The notes: generated by a model from the letters alone, not told the origin. Counted from the first letter of the stretch, positions 7,774 through 16,471 are shown. The stretch: 32,538 nt of DNA from an uncultured Prevotellaceae bacterium (GCA_902770195.1 CACXSA010000037.1:1-32538); one strand, 5' to 3'. Made by a program: numbers and translations.

Positions 7774-8718
7774 CTATTTCTTCTCTAATTCTTTCTTTCG
7801 CGCGGCACCAAACTCAGGCGAGACATAGTTGTAAATACTCGTACACACCTCAGCAGAGAACTGCTGTCCGCTATGGATAAGTGCATCCCACTGCGTCTCC
7901 GAGAGTCCTTGTTCCATGTGTCCACGGGTGATACCATTGGCAATCAGACCATAGAGGAATCCGGCATTGAAATTGTCGCCGGCACCCACCGTGCTAACCG
8001 TCTGGATAGGTGTTATGGGATATTGCTTGCTCAGTCCATTGTCGCCACGTAACTCAATAGGATCGCCTGCCTGCGTATAAATGAACTTCTTGGTATAGAA
8101 GGATATCTGTGTGCGATAAACCACATCGGGATTATCCTTCTTGAAGAGTATCTGGAAGTCTTCCTTCGATCCTCTTACGATATCGGCCATCTCAAAGTTC
8201 TCCAGCAGGTTAGACGTTAATTTGATAACCTCATGCTGATGAGAGGCGCGGAAGTTGACATCATAGTAGAGGATAGCTCCATGCTGGTGGGCATACTCCA
8301 GAAAACCTTTTACCTGAGGACGAATGACAGGGTTCAAGGCATAATAGGAGCCGAACAGAACCAGATCGTCAGGTTGCACGTCAGGATAAGTAAAGTCGAG
8401 ACGATCCTTAGGGTGGTCTTTATAGAAAATATATTCGGCATCGTTCTTGTCGTTGAGGAAAGCCAGCGACACCGGCGACTTGGAATCAGGATAGACACTC
8501 ACACTATCGGCATTGCAGCCATTGTTGCGCAGGAACTGGATGATGTTCCGTCCTACACGGTCGTTGCCTGTCTCGCTGATGAAGCTGGTTTGAACGCCTG
8601 AACGGGCCAGTGATATAATAGCATTGAAAGTACTGCCTCCAGGGAGTGCATGCAAAGGCTGGTTATCACGGAAAATAATATCCAGCACCGTTTCACCTAA
8701 TCCTATAACTTTTCGCAT
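7774..8718 (-). CDS. PfkB-family carbohydrate kinase (fructokinase-like)
   Basis: A 314-residue ribokinase-fold enzyme that phosphorylates a sugar with ATP. The N-terminal substrate-binding signature is seen in LPGGSTFNAIISLARSG (26-41). The C-terminal ATP-site signature is VSTVGAGDNFNAGF, with the catalytic base Asp248 in GAGDNF. NFRASH near 155 and GSKEDF near 183 are also typical. Fructose is the commonest substrate of close relatives, but specificity cannot be read from these motifs. It has its own promoter in the 66-bp divergent gap with the M16 peptidase and precedes the flavodiiron gene by 26 bases. No functional link between the two products is evident. Confidence 0.9.
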   Translation of the reverse strand: MRKVIGLGETVLDIIFRDNQPLHALPGGSTFNAIISLARSGVQTSFISETGNDRVGRNIIQFLRNNGCNADSVSVYPDSKSPVSLAFLNDKNDAEYIFYKDHPKDRLDFTYPDVQPDDLVLFGSYYALNPVIRPQVKGFLEYAHQHGAILYYDVNFRASHQHEVIKLTSNLLENFEMADIVRGSKEDFQILFKKDNPDVVYRTQISFYTKKFIYTQAGDPIELRGDNGLSKQYPITPIQTVSTVGAGDNFNAGFLYGLIANGITRGHMEQGLSETQWDALIHSGQQFSAEVCTSIYNYVSPEFGAARKKELEKK

Positions 8719-8737
8719 AATCTACATAATTTTCCTG

Positions 8738-8745
8738 CAAAGTTA
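8738..8745 (-). promoter_or_regulatory. -7 promoter element of the PfkB-FprA operon
   Basis: TAACTTTG on the minus strand (8745-8738) matches TAnnTTTG, 19 bases upstream of the ATG at 8718. No clear -33 TTTG is seen. It faces away from the M16 promoter 22 bases further on. Confidence 0.6.
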
Positions 8746-8767
8746 CAACTATTTTTTAAAAATGCAC

Positions 8768-8775
8768 TAACTTTG
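8768..8775 (+). promoter_or_regulatory. -7 promoter element of the M16 peptidase gene
   Basis: TAACTTTG at 8768-8775 matches TAnnTTTG and ends nine bases before the ATG at 8785, implying a leaderless or nearly leaderless mRNA. It overlaps the TTG (8773) that a naive ORF call would take as the start. Confidence 0.6.
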
Positions 8776-8784
8776 CAAGCAATT

Positions 8785-10002
8785 ATGACGAAATATAACA
8801 CAACGACACTCAGTAACGGCCTACGTGTCATTCATCTTCCCACTACGTCGCCAGTGGTCTATTGTGGCATTGGCATCAACGCTGGAGCCCGTCAGGAGAC
8901 AGCAGGAGAGGAGGGCGTAGCCCATTTCTGCGAGCACGTCACCTTCAAGGGCACCAAGCAACGTTCTGCCATCCAAATACTGAACTGTCTGGAAAGTGTG
9001 GGTGGCGACCTGAACGCGTTTACGAATAAGGAAGACACCATTTTCTATGCCGCTATTCTGAAAGAGCACTTGAATAAAGCCATCGACCTGTTGACGGATA
9101 TTGTTTTCAACAGCGAATATCCCGAGCAGGAAGTAGCCCACGAGTTAGATGTAATTTGCGATGAGATAGAGAGCTATAACGACTCCCCCGCTGAACTGAT
9201 ATACGATGAATTCGAAAATCTGCTCTTCAACGGACATCCGTTAGGACATAATATATTGGGCACCCGTGAACGTGTACAAGGCTTCACCCCGGTACATGCC
9301 CGTCGATTCACCAACAAGTTTTACCGCCCTGACAATAGCATCTTCTTTGCATACGGCGACATTGATTTCGACAGAATGGTGAAGATGCTGGAAACGAGAA
9401 CGATAATAAAGGAGGTTTGGCAAGAAGTTGCTATCCCAGAAAAAACTCAGACCACTCCCCTCTCTTCACTCACAACGGAGGCGCACCATCAAGCTCACGT
9501 GATGTTAGGAAGCCGCACATTCAGTTATAACGACCCACGACGCATGCCTCTCTATCTCCTGAACAACATGCTGGGAGGTCCCGGTATGAATGCCCGTCTG
9601 AACTTGTCACTACGTGAGAAGTACGGACTGGTATATACTGTTGAGAGTTCGATGGCCAGCTATAGCGACACGGGTTGCTGGTCGGTCTATTTCGGTTGCG
9701 ACCATCATGATGTGAAACGGTGTGTCAGGTTAGTGCGCCACGAATTAGACCGTATGATGCAACATCCACTTTCTGAGCGACAGTTGAGTGCCGCCAAACG
9801 CCAGCTGAAGGGGCAGCTCACCATAGCCTGCGACAATCGTGAACAGTTTGCCCTCGATTTTGCCAAGAATTTCCTGCATAACGGGAAGGAGCGCGACATT
9901 GAAACCGTCCTAGCTCAAATCGACGCCATAACTTCCGTCCAGATACAAGATGTGGCCCAGAGCGTGTTTGCTCCAGACCACATACAGACGTTAATGCTTT
10001 AA
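8785..10002 (+). CDS. M16-family zinc metallopeptidase (processing-peptidase-like)
   Basis: A 405-residue single-unit M16B peptidase. The inverted zinc motif is HFCEH (general HxxEH) near residue 45, and the third ligand Glu lies in DVICDEIESY about 75 residues later. The C-terminal domain carries the GLVYTVESS segment typical of mitochondrial-processing-peptidase-like members. There is no signal peptide, so it should be cytoplasmic, where relatives degrade small peptides or process proteins as homodimers or with an inactive partner; no partner gene is adjacent. The start is the ATG at 8785 (MTKYNTTTLSNGLRVIH); the in-frame TTG at 8773 is part of the promoter. It converges with the sigma factor gene at 10015 across only 12 bases, with no evident terminator between. 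Confidence 0.92.
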   Translation: MTKYNTTTLSNGLRVIHLPTTSPVVYCGIGINAGARQETAGEEGVAHFCEHVTFKGTKQRSAIQILNCLESVGGDLNAFTNKEDTIFYAAILKEHLNKAIDLLTDIVFNSEYPEQEVAHELDVICDEIESYNDSPAELIYDEFENLLFNGHPLGHNILGTRERVQGFTPVHARRFTNKFYRPDNSIFFAYGDIDFDRMVKMLETRTIIKEVWQEVAIPEKTQTTPLSSLTTEAHHQAHVMLGSRTFSYNDPRRMPLYLLNNMLGGPGMNARLNLSLREKYGLVYTVESSMASYSDTGCWSVYFGCDHHDVKRCVRLVRHELDRMMQHPLSERQLSAAKRQLKGQLTIACDNREQFALDFAKNFLHNGKERDIETVLAQIDAITSVQIQDVAQSVFAPDHIQTLML

Positions 10003-10014
10003 GAAAGCCTTCCT

Positions 10015-10524
10015 TCAGACACAAATCCGAAGCTGTTGGCGTACTGCCTTGCGAGCCTGTCCCAAACGATTCTCTACCTGCTTGTAGGGAATAGAGAGTT
10101 GTTGGGCTATCTCGCTGACCTTCATACCGTCATAGATGTGAAGGCGATAGATGTCGCAACATGCCTGAGGAAGACGGGCCAGCGAACGCTCCATACGCTC
10201 CATCAGCTGACGGGCAGAGATAATGGACTCTACGCTATCCTCAGACCGTTGACCACCTATTGCTGATTGCTGGATATAATGCTCGTATTCCTCGAAAACA
10301 CAACGACGACGATAGTAGTCGGCTATAGCATGACGTGCCATCGTGTAAACCAACGAAGGAAGGGTTTGTTCTGTAATGAGACGGCGTCCGTCAAGCAGAC
10401 GCAGGAAAATGTCTTGTACCATATCCTGTGCCTGCCCGACATTCGTCGTTCGCACCGCAATGAAACTGACTATCTCGTCACGATGCTGCTTGTAATAGTT
10501 GGATAAAAGTTGTTGATTATTCAT
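10015..10524 (-). CDS. ECF-type sigma factor at the end of the xylan operon
   Basis: A 169-residue ECF sigma factor. Region 2 is in the first 70 residues (GQAQDMVQDIFLRLLDG, then ARHAIADYYRRR). Region 4 is near 105-165 (MKVSEIAQQLSIPYKQVENR). I start at ATG 10524 (MNNQQLLSNYYKQH), which overlaps the last eight bases of the GH43 gene and gives a family-like N-terminus; starts at 10545 or 10554 would add residues with no known role. The overlap means co-transcription with the symporter-GH10-GH43 genes. There is no FecR-type anti-sigma gene beside it, unlike most sigma factors attached to glycan loci in Bacteroidota. Whether it regulates xylan genes or is merely read through is not shown by the sequence. 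Confidence 0.88.
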   Translation of the reverse strand: MNNQQLLSNYYKQHRDEIVSFIAVRTTNVGQAQDMVQDIFLRLLDGRRLITEQTLPSLVYTMARHAIADYYRRRCVFEEYEHYIQQSAIGGQRSEDSVESIISARQLMERMERSLARLPQACCDIYRLHIYDGMKVSEIAQQLSIPYKQVENRLGQARKAVRQQLRICV

Positions 10525-11548
10525 TGATAACCCGCTGGATTGTTCCATCCTCATTGTAGAACAACTGCTGCACTTTCAATGAGCGCAGGTGGGTAACATC
10601 GTTCGAAGGAACACAGTCGTGGTAGCAGAGATACCACTGACCCTTGAACTCTACGATGGAATGATGGGTAGTCCATCCTACTACTGGATCGAGAACCACT
10701 CCCTTATAGGTGAACGGTCCATAAGGATTATCACCAATGGCATAGCACAGCATGTGGCTGTCGCCTGTAGAGTAAGAGAAATAGTATTTGCCATTATACT
10801 TGTGCATCCAGGAAGCCTCGAAGAAGCGATGAGGATTGCCAGCCTTCATGGGTTCACCATTCTCGTCGAGCACAACCACGCCACGAGGAGCCTCTGCGAA
10901 CTGCTGCACGTCGTCGCTCATGCGAACCACGCAGCTGTTAATGGCTGGAGCATCAGCAGTCGTAAAGAGTTCGCCCTTATGGTCAGGAGCTGCACCCAGG
11001 TCAATGAGACCGTTCTGGTCGCCATATTTGCCATAGACAGGAGCCTGTCCGTTGGGTAGCGGATGCCACCACTGGAGCTGTCCACCCCACAAGCCTCCGA
11101 AATATGTATAAATCTCTCCGTCATCATCCTTGAACACACAGGGGTCAATAGAGAATGAGCCACGGATAGGCTTCTCCATAGGTGTGAACGGACCCTCGGG
11201 TTTGTCGGCAACAGCCACACCCAGACGGAACACACCGTCATAGGCCTTAGCAGAGAAGATGAGGTAATACTTGCCGTCCTTCTCTACACAGTCGTTGTCC
11301 CACATCTGCTTCTCCGCCCAAGGCACATCCTTCACATCGAGAATCACACCATGGTCAGTAACAGGACCGTTTTCAATATCGTCCCATGACAGCACGTGAT
11401 AGTCCTTCATCTGGAAATGTCCGCCATCATCGTCGAAACACTCACCAGCATCCCAGTCATGAGAAGGATAAATGTACAGTTTGCCGTTAAACACATTGGC
11501 TGAAGGGTCAGCCATATAATCACTTGGGAAAAGATAACGTGGTTTCAT
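10517..11548 (-). CDS. xynB: GH43 beta-xylosidase / arabinofuranosidase-type glycosidase
   Basis: A 343-residue five-bladed beta-propeller glycosidase with no signal peptide, hence cytoplasmic. The three GH43 carboxylates are visible: general base Asp14 in YMADPSANV, pKa-tuning Asp135 in SFSIDPCVF, and general acid Glu244 in HRFFEASWMHKY. These enzymes remove xylose or arabinose from the ends of short xylo-oligosaccharides. It follows the GH10 gene by eight bases and the symporter gene before that. That order equals xynD-xynA-xynB of the described Prevotella bryantii xylan cluster, whose xynB product is a beta-xylosidase/exoxylanase; the symbol is assigned on that basis. Oligosaccharides brought in by the symporter would be finished here. 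Confidence 0.88.
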   Translation of the reverse strand: MKPRYLFPSDYMADPSANVFNGKLYIYPSHDWDAGECFDDDGGHFQMKDYHVLSWDDIENGPVTDHGVILDVKDVPWAEKQMWDNDCVEKDGKYYLIFSAKAYDGVFRLGVAVADKPEGPFTPMEKPIRGSFSIDPCVFKDDDGEIYTYFGGLWGGQLQWWHPLPNGQAPVYGKYGDQNGLIDLGAAPDHKGELFTTADAPAINSCVVRMSDDVQQFAEAPRGVVVLDENGEPMKAGNPHRFFEASWMHKYNGKYYFSYSTGDSHMLCYAIGDNPYGPFTYKGVVLDPVVGWTTHHSIVEFKGQWYLCYHDCVPSNDVTHLRSLKVQQLFYNEDGTIQRVINE

Positions 11549-11556
11549 ATCTGATT

Positions 11557-12663
11557 CTATTTGAAGATATTAATGATTTTGTTGACAATAGGCTTCTCTT
11601 CGTAGTTGCGGTCGAAGAGCAGCGGATAGTTAGTACGTCCGGCAATAGGCCATCCGTTAAGCCAGGAATCACCATCGCAGACACCCCACAAAGTGATGCG
11701 ACCAATCTGCGAGCGGTGCTTATAATAAATATTGAACAAGTCCAGCCAACGGTTGTCCAACTCTTTCTGCTTATCCTTGGAAAGTCCGTTGGGATAAGGA
11801 TTGTATTTCTCTTGGAACTCAAAGTTCTGCTCCACAGCAGCACCACCGAATCCCTCTGGGTTTGGCAATACATTAACGTCGAGCTCCGTAATCAACACCT
11901 TTACCCCACAAGCGGCAAAGGCATCGATGGATTTTTCATACTCTTTCAGGTCAGGATAATCCAGTCCATTATGGCTCTGCATGCCCACCCCGTCAATACG
12001 AAGACCTTTAGCCTTCAGGTTCTTGATCAGCCGGCACACGGCCTCACGCTTTCCCGGCTTTGCCATCGAGTAGTCGTTGTAATAAAGTTCTGCGTCAGGA
12101 TCAGCCTCATGAGCGGTACGGAAAGCTATCTCGATAAACTCCTCGCCCAACAGATTATAATAAGGTGACTTGCGGAAGGAACCGTCATCCTCAATAGCCT
12201 CGTTGACGACATCCCATCCGATGACCTTCCCCTTAAAATGGCCTACTACTGTCTTGATGTGCTTTATTAAGCGCTCCTTGAGAATCTCTTTGGAGACAGG
12301 CGAAGCATTATATCCATTGGTGAACCACCAGTCGGGAGCTTGAGAATGCCAAACCAGACAATGACCTGTTGCTTTCAGGTTCAGACGCTCACAGTAGTTG
12401 ATGAACTTATCAGCCACACGGAAGTCAAATACTCCTTCAGCAGGAGCCAGCACCTCTGGTTTCATGCAGTTTTCTGCTACAGCACAGTTAAAATGGCGTT
12501 GTAACACAGCATCAGCCTTTGGCACCTGCCCGTCACTCTGCCACTGGTTCACAGCAGCACCAATGAGACAGTACTTACCTACAGCTTCTCGCAAGCTCTG
12601 CGCAAGAACTGTCTCTGTGGCAAATAATACTAATGTGAAAACTACTAATCTTAAAATTCTCAT
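11557..12663 (-). CDS. xynA: Secreted GH10 endo-1,4-beta-xylanase
   Basis: A 368-residue enzyme that cuts the xylan backbone with retention of configuration. It begins with a signal peptide (MRILRLVVFTLVLF to about Ala21, cut near VLAQ). The GH10 barrel follows directly, with acid/base Glu155 in WDVVNEAIED and nucleophile Glu260 in VLITELDVN; the substrate-binding WHSQAPDWW segment is also present. I start at ATG 12663, not at the ORF start 12711, because this places the signal peptide at the N-terminus and leaves seven bases after the symporter stop. There is no carbohydrate-binding module and no lipobox, so it is periplasmic or exported further. It is the xynA equivalent of the Prevotella bryantii cluster. 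Confidence 0.93.
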   Translation of the reverse strand: MRILRLVVFTLVLFATETVLAQSLREAVGKYCLIGAAVNQWQSDGQVPKADAVLQRHFNCAVAENCMKPEVLAPAEGVFDFRVADKFINYCERLNLKATGHCLVWHSQAPDWWFTNGYNASPVSKEILKERLIKHIKTVVGHFKGKVIGWDVVNEAIEDDGSFRKSPYYNLLGEEFIEIAFRTAHEADPDAELYYNDYSMAKPGKREAVCRLIKNLKAKGLRIDGVGMQSHNGLDYPDLKEYEKSIDAFAACGVKVLITELDVNVLPNPEGFGGAAVEQNFEFQEKYNPYPNGLSKDKQKELDNRWLDLFNIYYKHRSQIGRITLWGVCDGDSWLNGWPIAGRTNYPLLFDRNYEEKPIVNKIINIFK

Positions 12664-12670
12664 GATGCTA

Positions 12671-14092
12671 TTAATTATTGCGTTTTTCAATTTCCATGTT
12701 AATCTTGTCAATCACCTCATCAGTCAACTCATATCTTGAGATGATGAACATAGCCAGACCCAGCAGGAGAGCAGGAATGACACATACCAGCCAGAGGATA
12801 CCCTGCTCTGCGAACGGAGTCTGTGTGGTAACTTTGGCATTGAAACCAACGTAGGCAAGAACGAGTCCGGGAACCACACCGCCCAAGGCCATACCTGCCT
12901 TGAAGAAAATGCCGGTCAAAGCATTGACAATGCCCGAGATGCGCTTGCCTGTGGTATATTCGCCAAAGGAGATAACCTCAGGAACCAAAGCCCACATATA
13001 GCCCGTAGCCACTATGACACCTGTTGACTTGATGAACTGAGCCACATAGACTATCCACATCTGCGACTTCAGCGAAGGAACCACACTGACCACATAAAGA
13101 ATAGCCATACCGATAATAGCGATGGTCAGGAAGATATTGAACATACCACGCTTACCCACCTTTTTCTTGATAGCAGGAACCATTGGCATGAAGATGAAGG
13201 CAGGAACAGAGCCAAGGCCCATAAATACCGCTAACTGGTCGCTGGTAGCCTGCAGGTTACATGTCATATAATAGGAACCGGCAGCATTGCCGACAGACAT
13301 CATGGCGAAGGCCGTAATGAAGAAGAAGGCCAGGATGCGCAAGGGACGGTTGCGTACAAACTCCGTCCAGAGGTCTGACACCTTCACATCACCCATATCT
13401 TTCTCGTCCATCACCACACGCTCGCGGGTCTGTGTAAAACAGAAGATGAGCAACAGCAGACCAACGATAGCATAGATACCCATCGTGGTAAACCAGGCAC
13501 TTGCAGCTTCCGGTGTATTGATGATGGCTTCACCCTGAGCATCCTTTGGAGCAAAAGCAGCAACGACAAGGGGAATACCAGAGGCTACACAGAGTCCACC
13601 AACATTAGCCAGGAACATACGAACTGAGGTCAGCGTGGTAATCTCGTCAGTATCACGAGTCAGCGAAGAGTTCAAGGCACCATAGGGCACATTAATCAAT
13701 GTGTAAAGCATGGACATACCCACATAAGTCACATAAGCATATACCAGAGAAGGCGCAAAGGCATTCCAGAAACAGAGAATGGAAAAACCCGTCAGAGGAA
13801 TACCGCCCAGGACAAGATAAGCACGATACTTACCCAGCTTGGGGTTATGCTTATCGACATAAGTACCTACCAAGGGGTCCCACAACACATCAACCAGACG
13901 AACCACGAGGAACATCGTAGCAGCATCAGCAGGATCCAGCCCGAAGATGTTAGTATAAAAGAACAGCAGATACATGCTGATGGTTTGGTAGATGAGGTTC
14001 TGCGCCAAATCACCAGAGCCGAAGCCTATGCGCTGCAGCCAGGAAAGTTTGTAGAAGCCTTTTGCTTCAGTTGTTTCATTATTTGTCATCAT
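12671..14092 (-). CDS. xynD: GPH-family sugar:cation symporter (xyloside importer)
   Basis: A 473-residue inner-membrane transporter of the glycoside-pentoside-hexuronide family (MelB/XynP-like) with about 12 hydrophobic segments. The N-terminal signature RLVDVLWDPLVGTYVDKH, with acidic residues in helix 2, matches the cation-coupling region of the family. It is the first gene of the xylan operon, with its own promoter 24 bases upstream, and it is followed after seven bases by the GH10 gene. By analogy with xynD of Prevotella bryantii it should import xylo-oligosaccharides released by GH10 for cleavage by the cytoplasmic GH43. Two ATG codons are adjacent at the start (14092 and 14089); either may be used. 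Confidence 0.88.
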   Translation of the reverse strand: MMTNNETTEAKGFYKLSWLQRIGFGSGDLAQNLIYQTISMYLLFFYTNIFGLDPADAATMFLVVRLVDVLWDPLVGTYVDKHNPKLGKYRAYLVLGGIPLTGFSILCFWNAFAPSLVYAYVTYVGMSMLYTLINVPYGALNSSLTRDTDEITTLTSVRMFLANVGGLCVASGIPLVVAAFAPKDAQGEAIINTPEAASAWFTTMGIYAIVGLLLLIFCFTQTRERVVMDEKDMGDVKVSDLWTEFVRNRPLRILAFFFITAFAMMSVGNAAGSYYMTCNLQATSDQLAVFMGLGSVPAFIFMPMVPAIKKKVGKRGMFNIFLTIAIIGMAILYVVSVVPSLKSQMWIVYVAQFIKSTGVIVATGYMWALVPEVISFGEYTTGKRISGIVNALTGIFFKAGMALGGVVPGLVLAYVGFNAKVTTQTPFAEQGILWLVCVIPALLLGLAMFIISRYELTDEVIDKINMEIEKRNN

Positions 14093-14115
14093 GTTATTGG
14101 TTTTAATTCCTGCTG

Positions 14116-14123
14116 CAAAGTTA
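14116..14123 (-). promoter_or_regulatory. -7 promoter element of the xylan operon
   Basis: TAACTTTG on the minus strand (14123-14116) matches TAnnTTTG and ends 23 bases before the symporter ATG. No TTTG is seen at the ideal -33 position, which would fit a promoter that needs an activator. The divergent esterase promoter lies about 110 bases away in the same intergenic region. Confidence 0.6.
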
Positions 14124-14204
14124 CAATGTTCTGTTGAAATGGATGTTTTTTCATGTTACAAAAACTATCTTGTTTTGTAGCATAGACAAATTATTTTGGC
14201 TTTT

Positions 14205-14239
14205 TTTGCTGTTTATTCGAGCATTTTTCCCTACTTTTG
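14205..14239 (+). promoter_or_regulatory. Promoter of the SGNH esterase gene
   Basis: TACTTTTG (14232-14239) matches TAnnTTTG; a TTTG lies at 14205-14208, a 23-base spacing that is longer than ideal. The ATG at 14264 follows after 24 bases. Confidence 0.55.
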
Positions 14240-14263
14240 CATCAAAACTATCAAAGAAAGACT

Positions 14264-16207
14264 ATGAAACGAAAACTTTTGATGTTACTGTTAGTCATCG
14301 CTTGTTTCCTGACAACGGAAGCAAAAGTACAACTACCCCAGTTGTTCCAGTCGGGCATGGTGCTCCAGCGAGGAAAAAACATTCCAGTCTGGGGGAAAGC
14401 AGATCCTCGCGAAAAGATAATCATCCGGTGGCAAAAGCGTCAGTATGCAACTATCGCTGATGCTGATGGCAGCTGGCGCATCGACCTGCCGAAGATGAAG
14501 GCGGGAGGTCCCTATACGATGATAGTAGGTGATATCGTGCTGACGGATGTCTTAGTGGGCGATGTGTGGCTCTGTTCCGGCCAGTCGAATGTAGATGTTA
14601 CCATTGAGCGTGTCTATCCAAGATATGTCGATGAAATCGACCATTTTGATAATAATAAGGTCCGCTTGTTCCGTGTGCCCAATACCACAGATACACATGG
14701 AGTTCGTGAAGATATCCAGCCTACAAAGTGGAAAGCGTTGAACAAGGAGAATGCATGGGGCTTCTCTGCCTTGGGTTCTTTCCTGGGTCTTCGCATGCAG
14801 AAGCAGACAGGTGTTCCTCAGGGTATCATCGTCAATAGCTGGGGGGGAACACCCATTGAAGCTTGGATTTCTGCTGATTCTTTGCAGGGCGACTATCCTC
14901 AATTGATTCAAAAGACCAAACTCTTCCAGAACGATAACTATGTAAAGGCACAAGCCCAGGCTAACAATGAGGCTTCGCAACAATGGCAGAAGCTTTTGGA
15001 TGCCAAAGATTTTAGTGATTCATACAAAACTGCCCAATTTAATGACAACGATTGGCAGGTAATCAACCAGAACGATTGGACTTGGCGAGGCATAGGAAGT
15101 GTCTGGCTTCGTCAGCATATTTATATAAATAAGGAGCATGCGGGTAAGCCCGCTCGTCTCTTGTTGGGAACGCTTTTCGATCAGGATGTCACCTATCTGA
15201 ATGGCAAGGAGATAGGTCATACCTATTATCAGTATCCTCCTCGTCGCTATGATATTCCTGAGAGTTTGCTCCGTGAGGGCGATAATGTGATTGCCGTCCG
15301 TTTTATCAACAAGTATGGAGCCGTTCACTTCATTCCCCAGAAACCCTATCTGATAGCCTTTGGCGACGATCGTTTCTCGCAAAACCCCATGCCTAAGGAT
15401 GTTCTTCCTCTCAGCCCTCAATGGAAGATGCACTTGGGTGCTGAGATGCCTTCTTGTCCTAGTTGCGATGTTTCTTTGCAGAATATCCCCACCACACTTT
15501 ACAATGCTGTTGTCTATCCTTTGGCTCCCTTTGCTATCAGTGGTGTTGTGTGGTATCAGGGCGAATCGAACACAGGAAATCCTGCTCCCTATGGCAATTA
15601 TCTAAAGAAGCTGATGGGCAATTGGCGCACATTATGGAAAGAAGCTACCTTGCCTTTCTGCATCGTTCAGTTGGCTAACCACGATGGTCGCCAGCAGACG
15701 GGATTCCCTCAACCTCTTGTTTATCCTGCTCAACCTGTTAATAGCAATTGGGCTCAGTTGCGTGAGGCCCAGCGCCTGGTGGCTCAAGCAGACCCCTATG
15801 CAGAGCTTGCATGCATCATCGATCTTGGGGAGACTGTCGATATTCATCCTTTGCGTAAGAAAGAGGTGGCTGAGCGTGTGGGACTTTGCATGGATCGTCT
15901 GGTTTATCATCAGAAGGTGGAGTTTTTCCCACAGATTGTTAATTCTTCCGTTCAAGGCACGGAGATTACGCTGACTTTCGACCAACCCCTGCGCTCTGTT
16001 TCAGCAAAAGAGCTGGAAGTTGCTGGTGCTGATGGTCGTTTCGTTAATGCTGAGACTGTTGTTGATGGTAAGGTGGTTACGATAAAATCACCCGTTCCAT
16101 CGCCCAAGAAACTTCGTTATGCTTGGAAAGACGATCCTCAGTGTGCCAACCTTTATGGCCTCAACAGCCTCCCTGTTGCTCCGTTTGAAATGAAGATAGC
16201 AAACTGA
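14264..16207 (+). CDS. Secreted SGNH-type acetylesterase (sialate O-acetylesterase family)
   Basis: A 647-residue exported esterase. A signal peptide covers about residues 1-20 (MKRKLLMLLLVIACFLTTEA). The nucleophile is Ser108 in LCSGQSNV (block I), VWYQGESN is the later conserved block, and Asp526/His528 in VDIHP complete the catalytic set. Between the halves of the hydrolase, around residues 245-375, is an inserted jelly-roll-like domain (ending DVTYLNGKEIGHTYY and beyond), typical of this family. Members remove acetyl groups from sialic acids or from xylan. Divergent placement next to a xylan operon favours acetylxylan as substrate, and no sialic acid genes are nearby. Codons here often end in T, unlike the C-ending codons of the adjoining sus genes. 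The ORF can be extended to TTG 14237, but that codon is inside the promoter. Confidence 0.85.
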   Translation: MKRKLLMLLLVIACFLTTEAKVQLPQLFQSGMVLQRGKNIPVWGKADPREKIIIRWQKRQYATIADADGSWRIDLPKMKAGGPYTMIVGDIVLTDVLVGDVWLCSGQSNVDVTIERVYPRYVDEIDHFDNNKVRLFRVPNTTDTHGVREDIQPTKWKALNKENAWGFSALGSFLGLRMQKQTGVPQGIIVNSWGGTPIEAWISADSLQGDYPQLIQKTKLFQNDNYVKAQAQANNEASQQWQKLLDAKDFSDSYKTAQFNDNDWQVINQNDWTWRGIGSVWLRQHIYINKEHAGKPARLLLGTLFDQDVTYLNGKEIGHTYYQYPPRRYDIPESLLREGDNVIAVRFINKYGAVHFIPQKPYLIAFGDDRFSQNPMPKDVLPLSPQWKMHLGAEMPSCPSCDVSLQNIPTTLYNAVVYPLAPFAISGVVWYQGESNTGNPAPYGNYLKKLMGNWRTLWKEATLPFCIVQLANHDGRQQTGFPQPLVYPAQPVNSNWAQLREAQRLVAQADPYAELACIIDLGETVDIHPLRKKEVAERVGLCMDRLVYHQKVEFFPQIVNSSVQGTEITLTFDQPLRSVSAKELEVAGADGRFVNAETVVDGKVVTIKSPVPSPKKLRYAWKDDPQCANLYGLNSLPVAPFEMKIAN

Positions 16208-16254
16208 GGTTATTTAAAAAAAGGAATTTTTTGTCAAGAATGAGGGGGAACAAG

Positions 16255-16304
16255 ATGAAGTGAACTATAGAAGTTTTCTTTCCAACTTCTGGAGTTCACT
16301 TCAT
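16255..16304. terminator. Long hairpin downstream of the esterase gene
   Basis: ATGAAGTGAACT (16255-16266) pairs perfectly with AGTTCACTTCAT (16293-16304), and AGAAGTT/AACTTCT (16269-16275/16284-16290) forms an inner stem. It lies between convergent genes ending at 16207 and 16472. There is no strong T run after it, so termination is likely but not certain. Confidence 0.6.
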
Positions 16305-16334
16305 TAGAGTTCTTTGATTCACATGTCTAAGTAC

Positions 16335-16376
16335 CATACTTACAATGCTTAAAGTCATACTTACGATGGCTGAGGT
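16335..16376. repeat. Two tandem 21-bp repeats
   Basis: CATACTTACAATGCTTAAAG (plus T) at 16335-16355 is followed directly by a second 21-bp unit at 16356-16376 beginning CATACTTACGATGGCTGAGG; 15 of 21 bases are identical. A third, much weaker unit may precede them. The array sits in the 264-bp gap between the esterase and susR genes, where no ORF is seen. Confidence 0.6.
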
Positions 16377-16471
16377 CCAGGATAGAGTGAAGGACTTTCC
16401 TCCAGAGGTCCTCGAGCGGCTGACACCCTATGTCACCTTCTAACCTCATCTCTCATTCTTCCTCCTCTGTC

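Noticed and set aside
14237-14263. Upstream TTG start of the esterase ORF
   Set aside because: It is part of the TACTTTTG promoter element, and the signal peptide begins at ATG 14264.
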